From positions 1 to 5,526 of the forward strand of contig WJOV01000074.1 of the NCBI GenBank assembly GCA_009618475.1: DNA of 5,526 bases, written 5' to 3'. This stretch comes from Methanosarcinales archaeon. GTDB taxonomy: Archaea; Halobacteriota; Syntropharchaeia; Alkanophagales; Methanospirareceae. A model generated the notes under the pieces. It was given only the letters and a program-made list of their open reading frames with translations. It searched no databases and had not been told where the DNA came from. The position numbers and the translations under genes are program-made. Shown one piece after another: positions 1 to 4,358 of the stretch (position 1 is the stretch's first letter; each line of letters starts with the position of its first letter).

Positions 1-1
1 A

Positions 2-103
2 GATTTCGAGCATGGAATACTATCCGGATATCTCGATAGGAGGTACTATGAAAAGAGATGGGCAGCCGAGTTCTTGAAAAAGGTTGCCGAAAGAGGAATT
101 TAG
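2..103 (+). pseudogene. Unidentified protein C-terminal fragment (enters from the left edge)
   Basis: An open frame runs from the window edge to a TAG at 101-103 and encodes about 33 residues rich in Arg, Lys, Glu and aromatics (core RRYYEKRWAAEFLKKV). The composition looks like real soluble protein, but I do not recognise the family. The reading ends just where a HepT-like reading in another frame takes over (about 93-99), so the stop may be created by a deletion junction and not be a natural C-terminus. A strong Shine-Dalgarno-like AGGAGGT at 38-44 precedes ATG 48, but that frame closes after nine codons. Confidence 0.3.
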
Positions 104-233
104 AAATATATTGGTTCATATGTATGAAGAAGTGGAAACAGGAAAACTTCATAATTACCTGCAAAACGATCTTGGAGACTTTGATGAATTCGCGAAGTAC
201 ATAGCAAGATATCTTGAAAAGGAGGAAGAATGA
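90..233 (+). pseudogene. HepT-like (DUF86, HEPN family) toxin, C-terminal remnant
   Basis: The frame ending at TGA 231-233 encodes FRNILVHMYEEVETGK followed by an acidic helical tail ending in EKEEE. RNILVHMY matches the Rx4-6HxY active-site motif of HEPN/HepT ribonuclease toxins, which pair with MNT nucleotidyltransferase antitoxins. Only the last 45 or so residues remain, against roughly 110-150 for the family. The upstream part of the frame is closed by TGA 75-77, and no MNT partner is visible, though it could lie left of the window. The end overlaps the glycosyltransferase ATG at 230 in an ATGA arrangement, so the two were once probably cotranscribed. The family call rests on the motif and the tail; the frame alone would not support it. 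Confidence 0.6.
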
Positions 234-353
234 ATAACTCATCTCCTATAACAAATCACACATTACGGATTACGCATTACGGATCACGCATCACGGATCA
301 CCCCAAGGTCTCCATTATCATCCTGAACTAACTGGAACGGGTGGCAGGAAAGG
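230..353 (+). pseudogene. Family-2 glycosyltransferase, N-terminal remnant interrupted by repeats
   Basis: ATG 230 follows GGAGG at 221-225 and overlaps the stop of the HepT remnant. The frame reads MNNSSPITN, then residues encoded by a six-unit heptamer array, then PKVSIIILN before TAA 329-331. Continuing in another frame from 333 is WNGWQE. KVSIIILNWNGW is the classic start of GT2 glycosyltransferases (first beta strand and nucleotide-binding loop). The break between the halves is a tandem AACT duplication at 326-333, a 4-bp frameshift. The gene is then cut off at about 352 by a second heptamer array in the opposite orientation, so more than 200 residues of catalytic domain are gone. With the flippase remnants downstream this points to a surface-polysaccharide or glycosylation locus. 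Confidence 0.65.
262..303 (+). repeat. Heptamer array, ATYACGS orientation, six units
   Basis: Six back-to-back 7-mers: ATTACGG, ATTACGC, ATTACGG, ATCACGC, ATCACGG, ATCACCC. The last base mostly alternates G and C, giving a secondary period of 14. The array is in frame inside the N-terminus of the glycosyltransferase remnant and adds about 14 codons. In this orientation the units contain no stop codon in any plus-strand frame. The last unit, ATCACCC, is complementary to GGGTGAT at 352-358. Confidence 0.85.
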
Positions 354-379
354 GTGATGGGTAATGGGTGAAGAGTATA
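352..379 (+). repeat. Heptamer array, GGGTRAT orientation, four units
   Basis: Units GGGTGAT, GGGTAAT, GGGTGAA, GAGTATA. This is the reverse-complement form of the ATYACSC array at 262-303, so the two can be read as an inverted pair about 50 bp apart. It truncates the glycosyltransferase remnant and abuts the start of the DUF4258 gene. A GTG at 368 falls inside it, which is one reason to prefer ATG 383 as that gene's start. Confidence 0.8.
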
Positions 380-382
380 AAG

Positions 383-640
383 ATGAATAAAAAGAGAAAG
401 GTCGAGTTTACTTTGCATGCAGAAGACAAGCTCAAACGCCTTGCGGAGGTAGGAGTTACAAAGAAGCGGATTTTGGAAATCATTGAAAATCCTGAAAAAG
501 TTGTTAATGGATACTATGGACGAAAGATAGCACAGGGTTTATTAAGTGAAGATTTAATAATAAGGATAGTATATGAAGAAAGCGAGGAGGAAGTTATGGT
601 AGTTACCATATATCCGGGCGAAAGGAGGAGATATGAATGA
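383..640 (+). CDS. DUF4258 family protein, putative toxin of a toxin-antitoxin pair
   Basis: This is an 85-residue basic protein starting at ATG 383. The in-frame GTG 368 is inside a heptamer repeat and adds only MKSIK, so I set it aside. FTLHAEDKLKRLAEVGVTKK at the N-terminus, followed by a helix containing ENPEKV and then beta strands ending in VTIYPGERRR, fits the DUF4258 family, whose small alpha/beta fold resembles RelE/BrnT-like toxins. The gene overlaps the next one by four bases (ATGA at 637-640), with a strong GGAGGAG ribosome site at 624-630 inside its 3' end, so the two are translationally coupled. Toxin-first order is also seen in BrnTA and HigBA. A toxin role is inferred from size, charge and pairing; no catalytic residues can be assigned with confidence. 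It is complete, unlike most genes here that are not toxin-antitoxin genes. Confidence 0.75.
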   Translation: MNKKRKVEFTLHAEDKLKRLAEVGVTKKRILEIIENPEKVVNGYYGRKIAQGLLSEDLIIRIVYEESEEEVMVVTIYPGERRRYE

Positions 641-855
641 AGGTCAGGTATGACAGAGAAGGGGACACATTGGATATGCTCTTGGAAGATAGACAGATAC
701 ATCATGCGGAAGAACATGGGCAGATAATAGTGAATTACGATGAAAAGGGGAAGATAGTTGAAGTAGAGATACTGAACGCCAGCAAATTACTTGGCGGGGT
801 TTTAACTGAAATCCTTAAAGCTCCGGAAAGGAAGATAGTTGAAATTTATGGGTAA
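637..855 (+). CDS. DUF2283 family protein, putative antitoxin
   Basis: A complete 72-residue acidic protein. The N-terminal MKVRYDREGDTLDMLL, the middle IIVNYDEKGKIVEVEILNAS and the following KLLGG match DUF2283, a small family of beta strands with a conserved Y-D-x-x-G-x-I-x-x-x-E-I-L-x-A-S block. It is downstream of, and overlaps by four bases, the DUF4258 gene. DUF4258 and DUF2283 genes are often neighbours, which makes a toxin-antitoxin pair the simplest reading, but the biochemistry is inferred. Its last Gly codon and TAA stop (850-855) are already part of the following heptamer array (GGGTAAG at 850-856). The repeat therefore supplies the end of the gene, and a few natural C-terminal residues may be missing. 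Confidence 0.75.
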   Translation: MKVRYDREGDTLDMLLEDRQIHHAEEHGQIIVNYDEKGKIVEVEILNASKLLGGVLTEILKAPERKIVEIYG

Positions 856-935
856 GGAGTAATGGGTGAAGCGTGATGAGTGAGGGGTGAAGGGTAATGA
901 GTAACACAGGTAATGGGTGAAAAATGAGGAGTATA
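850..935 (+). repeat. Heptamer array, GNGTRAN orientation, about twelve units
   Basis: Consecutive 7-mers GGGTAAG, GAGTAAT, GGGTGAA, GCGTGAT, GAGTGAG, GGGTGAA, GGGTAAT, GAGTAAC fill 850-905. After a two-base phase shift come AGGTAAT, GGGTGAA, AAATGAG and GAGTATA to 935. Most units carry TAA or TGA. Because seven is not a multiple of three, stops occur in all three plus-strand frames within about 21 bases. The array provides the stop of the DUF2283 gene. Confidence 0.85.
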
Positions 936-952
936 AAACTAAAGAGTCATAT

Positions 953-994
953 GTTACAGGTCACAGATTACGGATTACGCATTTCGGATTACCC
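953..994 (+). repeat. Heptamer array, opposite (ATTACGG) orientation, six units
   Basis: Units GTTACAG, GTCACAG, ATTACGG, ATTACGC, ATTTCGG, ATTACCC. It lies 17 bases after the GNGTRAN array at 850-935 and in inverse orientation, so a transcript crossing both could fold into an imperfect hairpin, for example GGGTAAT at 892-898 with ATTACCC at 988-994. It ends seven bases before the ATG of the four-helix-bundle remnant. Confidence 0.8.
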
Positions 995-1000
995 AAAAGG

Positions 1001-1217
1001 ATGAAGACGCATAAGGATTTTGACGTTTGGAAAGAGGCTCATTCAATTCCTTTATGTATCATTAGGCTCTCTTGCTGAATTAGAAACGCAACTGCTGTTA
1101 TCGAGGGAATTGGGTTTTCTCAAAGATAAGGAAATAGACGGAAGCATTATGAGGATAAGAAAAATGCTGCTCGGTTTGATAAAGCATTTAAGAGGTAAAC
1201 AAATCAGTGATGAGTAA
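1001..1217 (+). pseudogene. Four-helix-bundle (S23-type) protein with its middle deleted out of frame
   Basis: ATG 1001 opens MKTHKDFDVWKEA, the typical start of the small four-helix-bundle proteins of the 23S rRNA intervening-sequence type. That frame closes at TGA 1076-1078. From about 1035 another frame reads LIQFLYVSLGSLAELETQLL followed by SRELGFLKDKEI, which is the conserved C-terminal half. The region between, normally about 50 residues containing LTSQIRRAxxSxPxNIAEG, is missing, and the two ends are joined out of frame. About 70 codons remain against a usual 115-130. The stop at 1215-1217 lies inside a heptamer repeat. The role of the family is unclear; these proteins occur as free-standing genes and inside 23S rRNA intervening sequences. 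Confidence 0.75.
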
Positions 1218-1246
1218 CGAGTAAAGAGTAACGGGTGAAAAGTAAT
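1205..1246 (+). repeat. Heptamer array, GAGTAAC orientation, six units
   Basis: Units CAGTGAT, GAGTAAC, GAGTAAA, GAGTAAC, GGGTGAA, AAGTAAT. The second unit holds the TAA stop of the four-helix-bundle remnant. It is followed 31 bases later by a long array in the opposite orientation. Confidence 0.8.
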
Positions 1247-1277
1247 GGGGGCTAAGCAAAATGAATGAAACGCAACG

Positions 1278-1354
1278 ATTACGCATTACAGATCTCATAT
1301 TACCGATTACGGATCACGCATCACGGATCACGCATCACGGATCACGCATTATAA
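1278..1354 (+). repeat. Heptamer array, ATYACGS orientation, eleven units
   Basis: Units run ATTACGC, ATTACAG, ATCTCAT, ATTACCG, ATTACGG, then ATCACGC and ATCACGG alternating through 1347, and ATTATAA. The alternating part is a near-perfect 14-bp repeat (1313-1347) and is the most regular stretch of the window, suggesting recent expansion. It runs straight into the 83-bp repeat at 1354. Confidence 0.85.
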
Positions 1355-1436
1355 TAGAAATATCAAGTATGCTCTCAAATTCAAAATTGATTTCGGCACG
1401 GTCGAAAACCTTTTGCCCTTAGCCATTTGCCTTTCT
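1354..1436 (+). repeat. 83-bp dispersed repeat, copy 1
   Basis: Matches 4552-4634 with a single difference that I see (GTCGAAAACC here, GTCAAAAACC there). Both copies begin ATAGAAATATC, end in heptamer-like TTTTGCC, CTTAGCC, ATTTGCC, and lie just upstream of an MNT-type flippase start. One frame of copy 2 reads MYRNIKYALKFKIDFGTVKN, so this may derive from the C-terminus of a lost gene, but I do not recognise a family. Confidence 0.85.
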
Positions 1437-1445
1437 CCCTTTCCC
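1411..1445 (+). repeat. Second-class heptamer array (TTTTGCC type)
   Basis: Five 7-mers: TTTTGCC, CTTAGCC, ATTTGCC, TTTCTCC, CTTTCCC. Same period as the ATYACGS arrays but a different core (NNNNGCC). It ends one base before ATG 1447 and ten bases before the flippase ATG 1456. The reverse-complement form is at 4405-4446. Confidence 0.7.
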
Positions 1446-1455
1446 TATGGATACC

Positions 1456-1809
1456 ATGAACACCATCCAAACAATCGCTAAGAACACCGGCGCATTAGCC
1501 ATCTCAAACGTTATAACCTCGATATTAGGCTTTGTCTTGTTGATTTACATCGCGAGATACCTCGGCGAGGTAGGATTCGGTAAATACAGTTTCGCACTAT
1601 CCTTTACCGCATTATTCACCATCGTTGCAAACCTTGGCATCAACAATTATATAATAAGAGAACTCGCAAGAAATAAAGAACTAACAAACGAATATCTCAC
1701 AAACGTTTTAATAAAAATTGCAAAGCCAAAGCCAACGATTAACTTTTCACTCTGGAAAACACTTATTGTTGGCTCAATACCGTTTGCCTTAAATGCCAAT
1801 ATATTTTAA
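1456..1809 (+). pseudogene. Polysaccharide flippase (Wzx-like), 5' end joined to an internal piece, copy 1
   Basis: I take ATG 1456 (MNTIQTIAKNTGALAISNVI) because it matches the start of the copies at 3308, 4652 and 5295; ATG 1447 adds only MDT. The first 75-80 residues are a standard N-terminus of MATE-like oligosaccharide flippases, with two membrane helices (about 13-35 and 43-63) and the ARYLGEVGFGKYSFALSF loop. After RNKELTNEYLTNVL the sequence jumps to IAKPKPTINFSLWKTLIVGS and IPFALNA, which in full-length proteins lies around the middle, just before a later helix. The stop follows at 1807-1809. At 117 residues against 400-500, it lacks most helices and cannot be a working flippase. The deletion is in frame, so a short membrane protein could still be made. 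Confidence 0.8.
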
Positions 1810-1810
1810 G
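1798..1810 (+). promoter_or_regulatory. Candidate TATA box for the first DUF104-PIN pair
   Basis: AATATATTTTAAG is centred about 38 bases upstream of ATG 1842. That spacing fits an archaeal TATA box with a transcript starting near 1830 and a short leader holding the GGTGAT ribosome site at 1832-1837. An equivalent box precedes the second copy at 3620-3634. There is no experimental support. Confidence 0.4.
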
Positions 1811-1841
1811 CATAAGAACAAACTTAATTTTGGTGATGAAT

Positions 1842-2036
1842 ATGACAACAAGAACAAAAGCGATATATGAGGAGGGTATTTTGAAGCCGTTAGGGAAGCT
1901 GGATTTGAAGGAAGGTGAGAAAGTGGAGATAGAGGTGAAAAAGAGCCCCTTTGAGAGATTGGAAGGGATGATAAAGATCTCTAATAAGAAATGGGTAGAT
2001 GAGATTATAGAGAGTCCGGATTTGGAGTCAATTTAA
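1842..2036 (+). CDS. DUF104 (AF2212-type) antitoxin, copy 1
   Basis: 64 residues starting at ATG 1842, four bases after GGTGAT (1832-1837), which pairs well with an archaeal 16S 3' end. The upstream in-frame TTG 1830 and ATG 1836 overlap that site and are less likely. TRTKAIYEEGILKPLGKLDL followed by KEGEKVEIEV is the hallmark beta-rich N-terminal domain of DUF104, a VapB-like antitoxin family mostly found in archaea beside PIN toxins. The C-terminal tail (FERLEGMIKISNKKWVDEII) is the likely toxin-binding part. Its TAA shares one base with ATG 2036 of the PIN gene, so translation is coupled. The N-terminal half is close to copy 2 at 3666, while the tails differ, as expected if each tail fits its own toxin. 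Confidence 0.88.
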   Translation: MTTRTKAIYEEGILKPLGKLDLKEGEKVEIEVKKSPFERLEGMIKISNKKWVDEIIESPDLESI

Positions 2037-2437
2037 TGCTGGACAAGATAGAGTCAGGAACGAGGGTATTCATAGATTTAACCTCTGTTTTAGTCTGTAA
2101 CGAGGTCTTTCACAGAACAATGATTGCTGAAGTTGTAGAGAAATATGAAATAGAGCCGAAATCTGTTGTTAGTCATTTGAAGAAGAATTGGAGTATTATA
2201 ACGGAATTGAGGAAGCCATGGGTTGTTATGTTAAATATCAGACAGATTGCAACCTTGGAACTCCTTGAAGTAAATGAAGCGGATTTTGAAGTTGCTCTAA
2301 GTTATTCTAAAAAATATGGTTTACTCTCGAATGATGCTTTTCATGTTGCCACGATGAAAAGGCATGGAATAACAAACATAGCAACAAACGACCCCGACTT
2401 TGAACGAGTGGAAAGGATAAGGGTCTGGAAGCCTTAA
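2036..2437 (+). CDS. PIN-domain (VapC-like) toxin, copy 1, with internal in-frame deletion
   Basis: 133 residues. PIN toxins are Mg-dependent ribonucleases with three or four conserved acidic residues. Visible here are Asp14 in VFIDL, Glu23 in LVCNEVFHR, the Asp of SNDAFHVATM and the Asp residues of ATNDPDFERV. The first Asp and the Glu are only nine residues apart, against 41 in the copy at 3844. About 32 residues (96 bp, the first helices after strand 1) are missing, and 133+32 equals the 165 residues of copy 2. The ends and frame are preserved. Without that segment the fold and active site are doubtful, so this may be a dead toxin beside a live antitoxin. From NDAFHVATM onward the DNA is almost identical to copy 2, while the middle is strongly diverged. 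Confidence 0.8.
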   Translation: MLDKIESGTRVFIDLTSVLVCNEVFHRTMIAEVVEKYEIEPKSVVSHLKKNWSIITELRKPWVVMLNIRQIATLELLEVNEADFEVALSYSKKYGLLSNDAFHVATMKRHGITNIATNDPDFERVERIRVWKP

Positions 2438-2456
2438 AGAAAAGATTGAAAATAAC

Positions 2457-2491
2457 AAATCCGTGTAATCTGTGTAATCTGTGGTTTAAAA
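2457..2491 (+). repeat. Nonamer repeat, copy 1
   Basis: AAAT, then CCGTGTAAT, CTGTGTAAT, CTGTGGTTT and an A-run up to ATG 2492. The same element follows HicA (3262-3296) and the second PIN gene (4359-4393), and a diverged copy lies before the ATPase (4719-4749). Each copy closes a unit and directly precedes a new start codon. Read on the minus strand it encodes the recurring peptide NHRLH-RLHGF seen in spurious antisense frames. Confidence 0.85.
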
Positions 2492-2755
2492 ATGTCCGAA
2501 ATCGTAAACCAAAGCCTGCAAAAAATAGCAAAAGGCACCGGCATAGTTTTCATCGGCACAATCATCGGCATGCTCCTTGGCTTTGTAGGAAGAATCATCC
2601 TCGTTAGATTCACAACACAAACCGAGTACGGTATTTACTGTCTGGCACTCGTTATAATAAGCATCTTTGCTACAATCTCCACTCTTGGATTGAAAGAAGG
2701 CTCAACGAGATATATCGCTTACTTCAACTTCATGGGATGGAAGAAAGTTTTATAA
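2492..2755 (+). pseudogene. Polysaccharide flippase of a second subtype, 5' end only
   Basis: ATG 2492 opens MSEIVNQSLQKIAKGTG followed by a membrane helix (about residues 17-37) and a second one (about 46-66), with the loop VRFTTQTEYGIYCLALVIIS and GLKEGSTRYIAYF. This is the N-terminus of a Wzx/MATE-like flippase distinct from the MNT-type copies. After YIAYF the reading becomes NFMGWKKVL and stops at 2753-2755, which I do not recognise as flippase. About 75 of an expected 400-500 residues remain. The start sits right after a nonamer repeat. ATGTCCGA, the first eight bases of this gene, recurs after the nonamer at 4394, where nothing else of the flippase is left. Confidence 0.75.
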
Positions 2756-2766
2756 GGATATATTCA
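2749..2766 (+). promoter_or_regulatory. Candidate TATA box for hicBA
   Basis: The A/T-rich stretch TTTATAAGGATATATTC lies 21-38 bases upstream of ATG 2787 and is followed by the ribosome site GAGGTGA at 2778-2784. Position and composition fit an archaeal promoter for the HicB-HicA pair. It may have been created at the flippase deletion junction. Confidence 0.35.
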
Positions 2767-2786
2767 CAAAGTTTGAAGAGGTGAAA

Positions 2787-3029
2787 ATGAAATTTAACAT
2801 CACAATTGAGATAGATGAAGAAGATGGGAGATATGTAGTTGAGTGCACCGACCTGCCAGGCTGTCTTTCGGAAGGAGAAACTCTTAAAGAGGCAATCGAG
2901 AATATAAGCGAGGCAATTGTTGGATGTTTGAAGTCACGGCTAAAAGTAGCTGGAGAACAGCTTAAAATACCTTCTTTTCACCACAAACTCGACATATCCT
3001 TAGATATTACGGGAACAACGTATGTCTAA
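2787..3029 (+). CDS. hicB: HicB-family antitoxin
   Basis: 80 residues from ATG 2787; GTG 2781 is in frame but overlaps the GAGGTGA ribosome site. FNITIEIDEEDGRYVVECTD followed by LPGCLSEGETLKEAIENI is the conserved HicB domain, a partial RNase H-like fold that caps HicA and is not catalytic. Helix ISEAIVGCLKSR follows. There is no separate DNA-binding domain after it, as in short HicB proteins. The 3' end overlaps hicA by eight bases (3022-3029), so the two are coupled. Antitoxin-first order is common for this pair. The gene appears intact. Confidence 0.88.
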   Translation: MKFNITIEIDEEDGRYVVECTDLPGCLSEGETLKEAIENISEAIVGCLKSRLKVAGEQLKIPSFHHKLDISLDITGTTYV

Positions 3030-3273
3030 GCTTCCAAGGGCAAGCGGTGATAAGCATATTGCTGCCTTCAAAAGGGCTGGTTGGTGTGTGAACCACATTG
3101 AAGGAAGCCATTATATTTTGATAAAAGAGGGACGCGATGTTCATCTCTCGATACCTGTGCATAAAGGTAGAACCCTCGGTGTAGGTCTTCTGAAGAAGCT
3201 TATTGCTAAAGCAGGACTCACAAATGAGGAATATATCGATCTTTTTTATGGTAAGAAAAATAAATCCGTGTAA
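3022..3273 (+). CDS. hicA: HicA-family mRNA interferase toxin
   Basis: 83 residues with a dsRBD-like fold that cleaves mRNA. KLPRASGDKHIAAFKRAGW, then the catalytic-histidine motif EGSHYIL (His30), then SIPVHKGRTLGVGLLKKLIA and the final helix containing TNEEYIDLF are all present, so it looks active. The last residues (KKNKSV) and the TAA at 3271-3273 come from the nonamer repeat, which supplies the stop codon. The natural C-terminus was probably a few residues earlier or different. It overlaps hicB by eight bases. Confidence 0.9.
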   Translation: MSKLPRASGDKHIAAFKRAGWCVNHIEGSHYILIKEGRDVHLSIPVHKGRTLGVGLLKKLIAKAGLTNEEYIDLFYGKKNKSV

Positions 3274-3296
3274 TCCGTGTAATCTGTGGTTAAAAA
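3262..3296 (+). repeat. Nonamer repeat, copy 2
   Basis: AAAT, CCGTGTAAT, CCGTGTAAT, CTGTGGTTA, then an A-run and GGAG. The first TAA is the stop codon of hicA. AAGGAG at the end forms the ribosome site for the flippase remnant at 3308. Confidence 0.85.
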
Positions 3297-3307
3297 GGAG
3301 TGAGACA

Positions 3308-3646
3308 ATGAACACCATCCAAACCATCGCTAAGAACACTGGCGCATTAGCCATCTCAAACGTTATAACCTCGATATTAGGCTTTTTCTTATTGATTTAC
3401 CTCGCGAGATACCTCGGCGAAGTAGGATTCGGTAAATACAGCTTCGCACTATCCTTTACCACATTATTCGTGGTATTTGCAAACCTTGGCATGAACAATT
3501 ACATAATAAGAGAACTCGCAAGAAATAAAAATTTAAAAATTGCAAAGCCAAAGCCAGCGATTGACTTTTCACTCTGGAAAACATTCGTTATTGGCTCGAT
3601 ACCATTTGGCTTAAATGCCAAATATATTTTTAAGTTAAGAATATAA
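3308..3646 (+). pseudogene. Polysaccharide flippase (Wzx-like), 5' end joined to an internal piece, copy 2
   Basis: ATG 3308 follows AAAAGGAGTGAGACA. The open frame extends upstream to 3203, but that part overlaps hicA and the nonamer repeat and is not part of the gene. The 112 residues are closely similar to the remnant at 1456, with the same N-terminal two helices and the same later piece (IAKPKPAIDFSLWKTFVIGS, IPFGLNA). A 30-bp in-frame segment (ELTNEYLTNV in copy 1) is missing between RNK and IAKPK. Both copies share the far junction after LNA leading into the DUF104 promoter, so they descend from one rearranged ancestor. It is too short to work as a flippase. Confidence 0.8.
3620..3634 (+). 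promoter_or_regulatory. Candidate TATA box for the second DUF104-PIN pair
   Basis: AAATATATTTTTAAG is about 40 bases upstream of ATG 3666 and matches the element at 1798-1810 except for two inserted A/T bases. The GGTGAT ribosome site follows at 3656-3661. Confidence 0.4.
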
Positions 3647-3665
3647 CTTAATTTTGGTGATGAAT

Positions 3666-3857
3666 ATGACAACAAGAACAAAAGCGATATATGAAGATGG
3701 CATTTTGAAGCCGTTTGGGAAGCTCGATTTGAAGGAAGGAGAGGAAGTGGAAATAGAGGTGAAAAAGAATATTACGGAAAGTACATTTGGCGTAATCCCG
3801 CTTGAACATGATGAAATCGAAGAAATAATAGAGGATACGGAATATGGCTCTTGGTAA
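3666..3857 (+). CDS. DUF104 (AF2212-type) antitoxin, copy 2
   Basis: 63 residues from ATG 3666, chosen because GGTGAT (3656-3661) lies four bases upstream, as in copy 1. TRTKAIYEDGILKPFGKLDL and KEGEEVEIEV form the DUF104 domain. The C-terminal tail (VIPLEHDEIEEIIEDTEYGS) is acidic and unrelated to that of copy 1, consistent with binding a different toxin surface. The 3' end overlaps the PIN gene by 14 bases (3844-3857). It appears intact. Confidence 0.88.
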   Translation: MTTRTKAIYEDGILKPFGKLDLKEGEEVEIEVKKNITESTFGVIPLEHDEIEEIIEDTEYGSW

Positions 3858-4341
3858 CTTAAGTGCGCTACCAACTGGTGAAAAGATATACATCGATTCA
3901 ACTATACTAACGTATCACCTCTTCAATGATCCCGTACATGGAAAAAGATGTAAAGAGTTTATAGGGAGAGTGGAAAATGGAGAATTTGAGGGCTTTATTT
4001 CTCCAATCATTATATCAGAAACTCTTTTCAATTTTATAAAAGCGAACATAGTCAAAGATTACGGGATAAAACCAAAGGAGGTTGTTTCTTTCTTAAAAGT
4101 GAAGCCTACGGCTATCAGCAACATAGACATTAGAAAAGCTTCAGATTTATTTGGAATCTTTTGTATACTGCCCATTTCCGAATTAGAGGTTGAAGCGTGC
4201 TATAAAGCTATAAAAGATCATGCTCTCCTGACAAACGATGCTTTTCATGTTGCCACGATGAAAGGGCATGGAATAACAAACATAGCAACAAACGACCCTG
4301 ACTTCGAGAGGGTGGGATGGCTAAAGGTTTGGAAGCCTTGA
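3844..4341 (+). CDS. PIN-domain (VapC-like) toxin, copy 2
   Basis: 165 residues, a normal length for an archaeal PIN toxin. Conserved acidic residues are in place: Asp18 in IYIDST, Glu59 in IIISETLF, Asp132 in TNDAFHVATM, and Asp151/Asp153 in ATNDPDFERV. The expected helical segment between Asp18 and Glu59 is present, unlike in copy 1 at 2036. It probably cleaves RNA when released by the upstream DUF104 protein, with which it overlaps by 14 bases. A start further in is unlikely because strand 1 begins at about residue 14. The last third is almost identical to copy 1 at DNA level (four differences in the 72 bases from 4234), while the middle shows only family-level similarity. Confidence 0.9.
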   Translation: MALGNLSALPTGEKIYIDSTILTYHLFNDPVHGKRCKEFIGRVENGEFEGFISPIIISETLFNFIKANIVKDYGIKPKEVVSFLKVKPTAISNIDIRKASDLFGIFCILPISELEVEACYKAIKDHALLTNDAFHVATMKGHGITNIATNDPDFERVGWLKVWKP

Positions 4342-4358
4342 ACAAAGTAATCGAAAAT

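Noticed and set aside
871..905. GTGATGA in the heptamers as box C of a C/D-box small RNA
   Set aside because: The motif arises from the repeat itself and no paired D box with guide-length spacing is convincing.
262..1354. Heptamer arrays as a CRISPR array
   Set aside because: The units are 7 bp, contiguous and degenerate, with no 20-40 bp repeats separated by unique spacers and no cas gene.
1261..1422. Open plus-strand frame from ATG 1261 through the heptamers into the 83-bp repeat
   Set aside because: Openness follows from the stop-free ATYACGS units; the translation resembles no protein and has no clear ribosome site.
2307..2531. Minus-strand open frames reading NHRLHRLHGF and similar (also at 3007-3354 and 4208-4411)
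   Set aside because: They share peptides only because the nonamer repeat and the duplicated PIN 3' ends lie opposite; they are antisense to well-supported genes.
3203..3307. Upstream extension of the second flippase copy to 3203
   Set aside because: This stretch overlaps hicA in another frame and the nonamer repeat, and the other copies start at MNTIQ, so ATG 3308 is the start.
3635..3901. Two overlapping minus-strand open frames of 81-88 codons
   Set aside because: Both are antisense to the DUF104 antitoxin and the PIN start; Ser/Phe/Ile-rich translations are typical shadows of Glu/Lys-rich genes.
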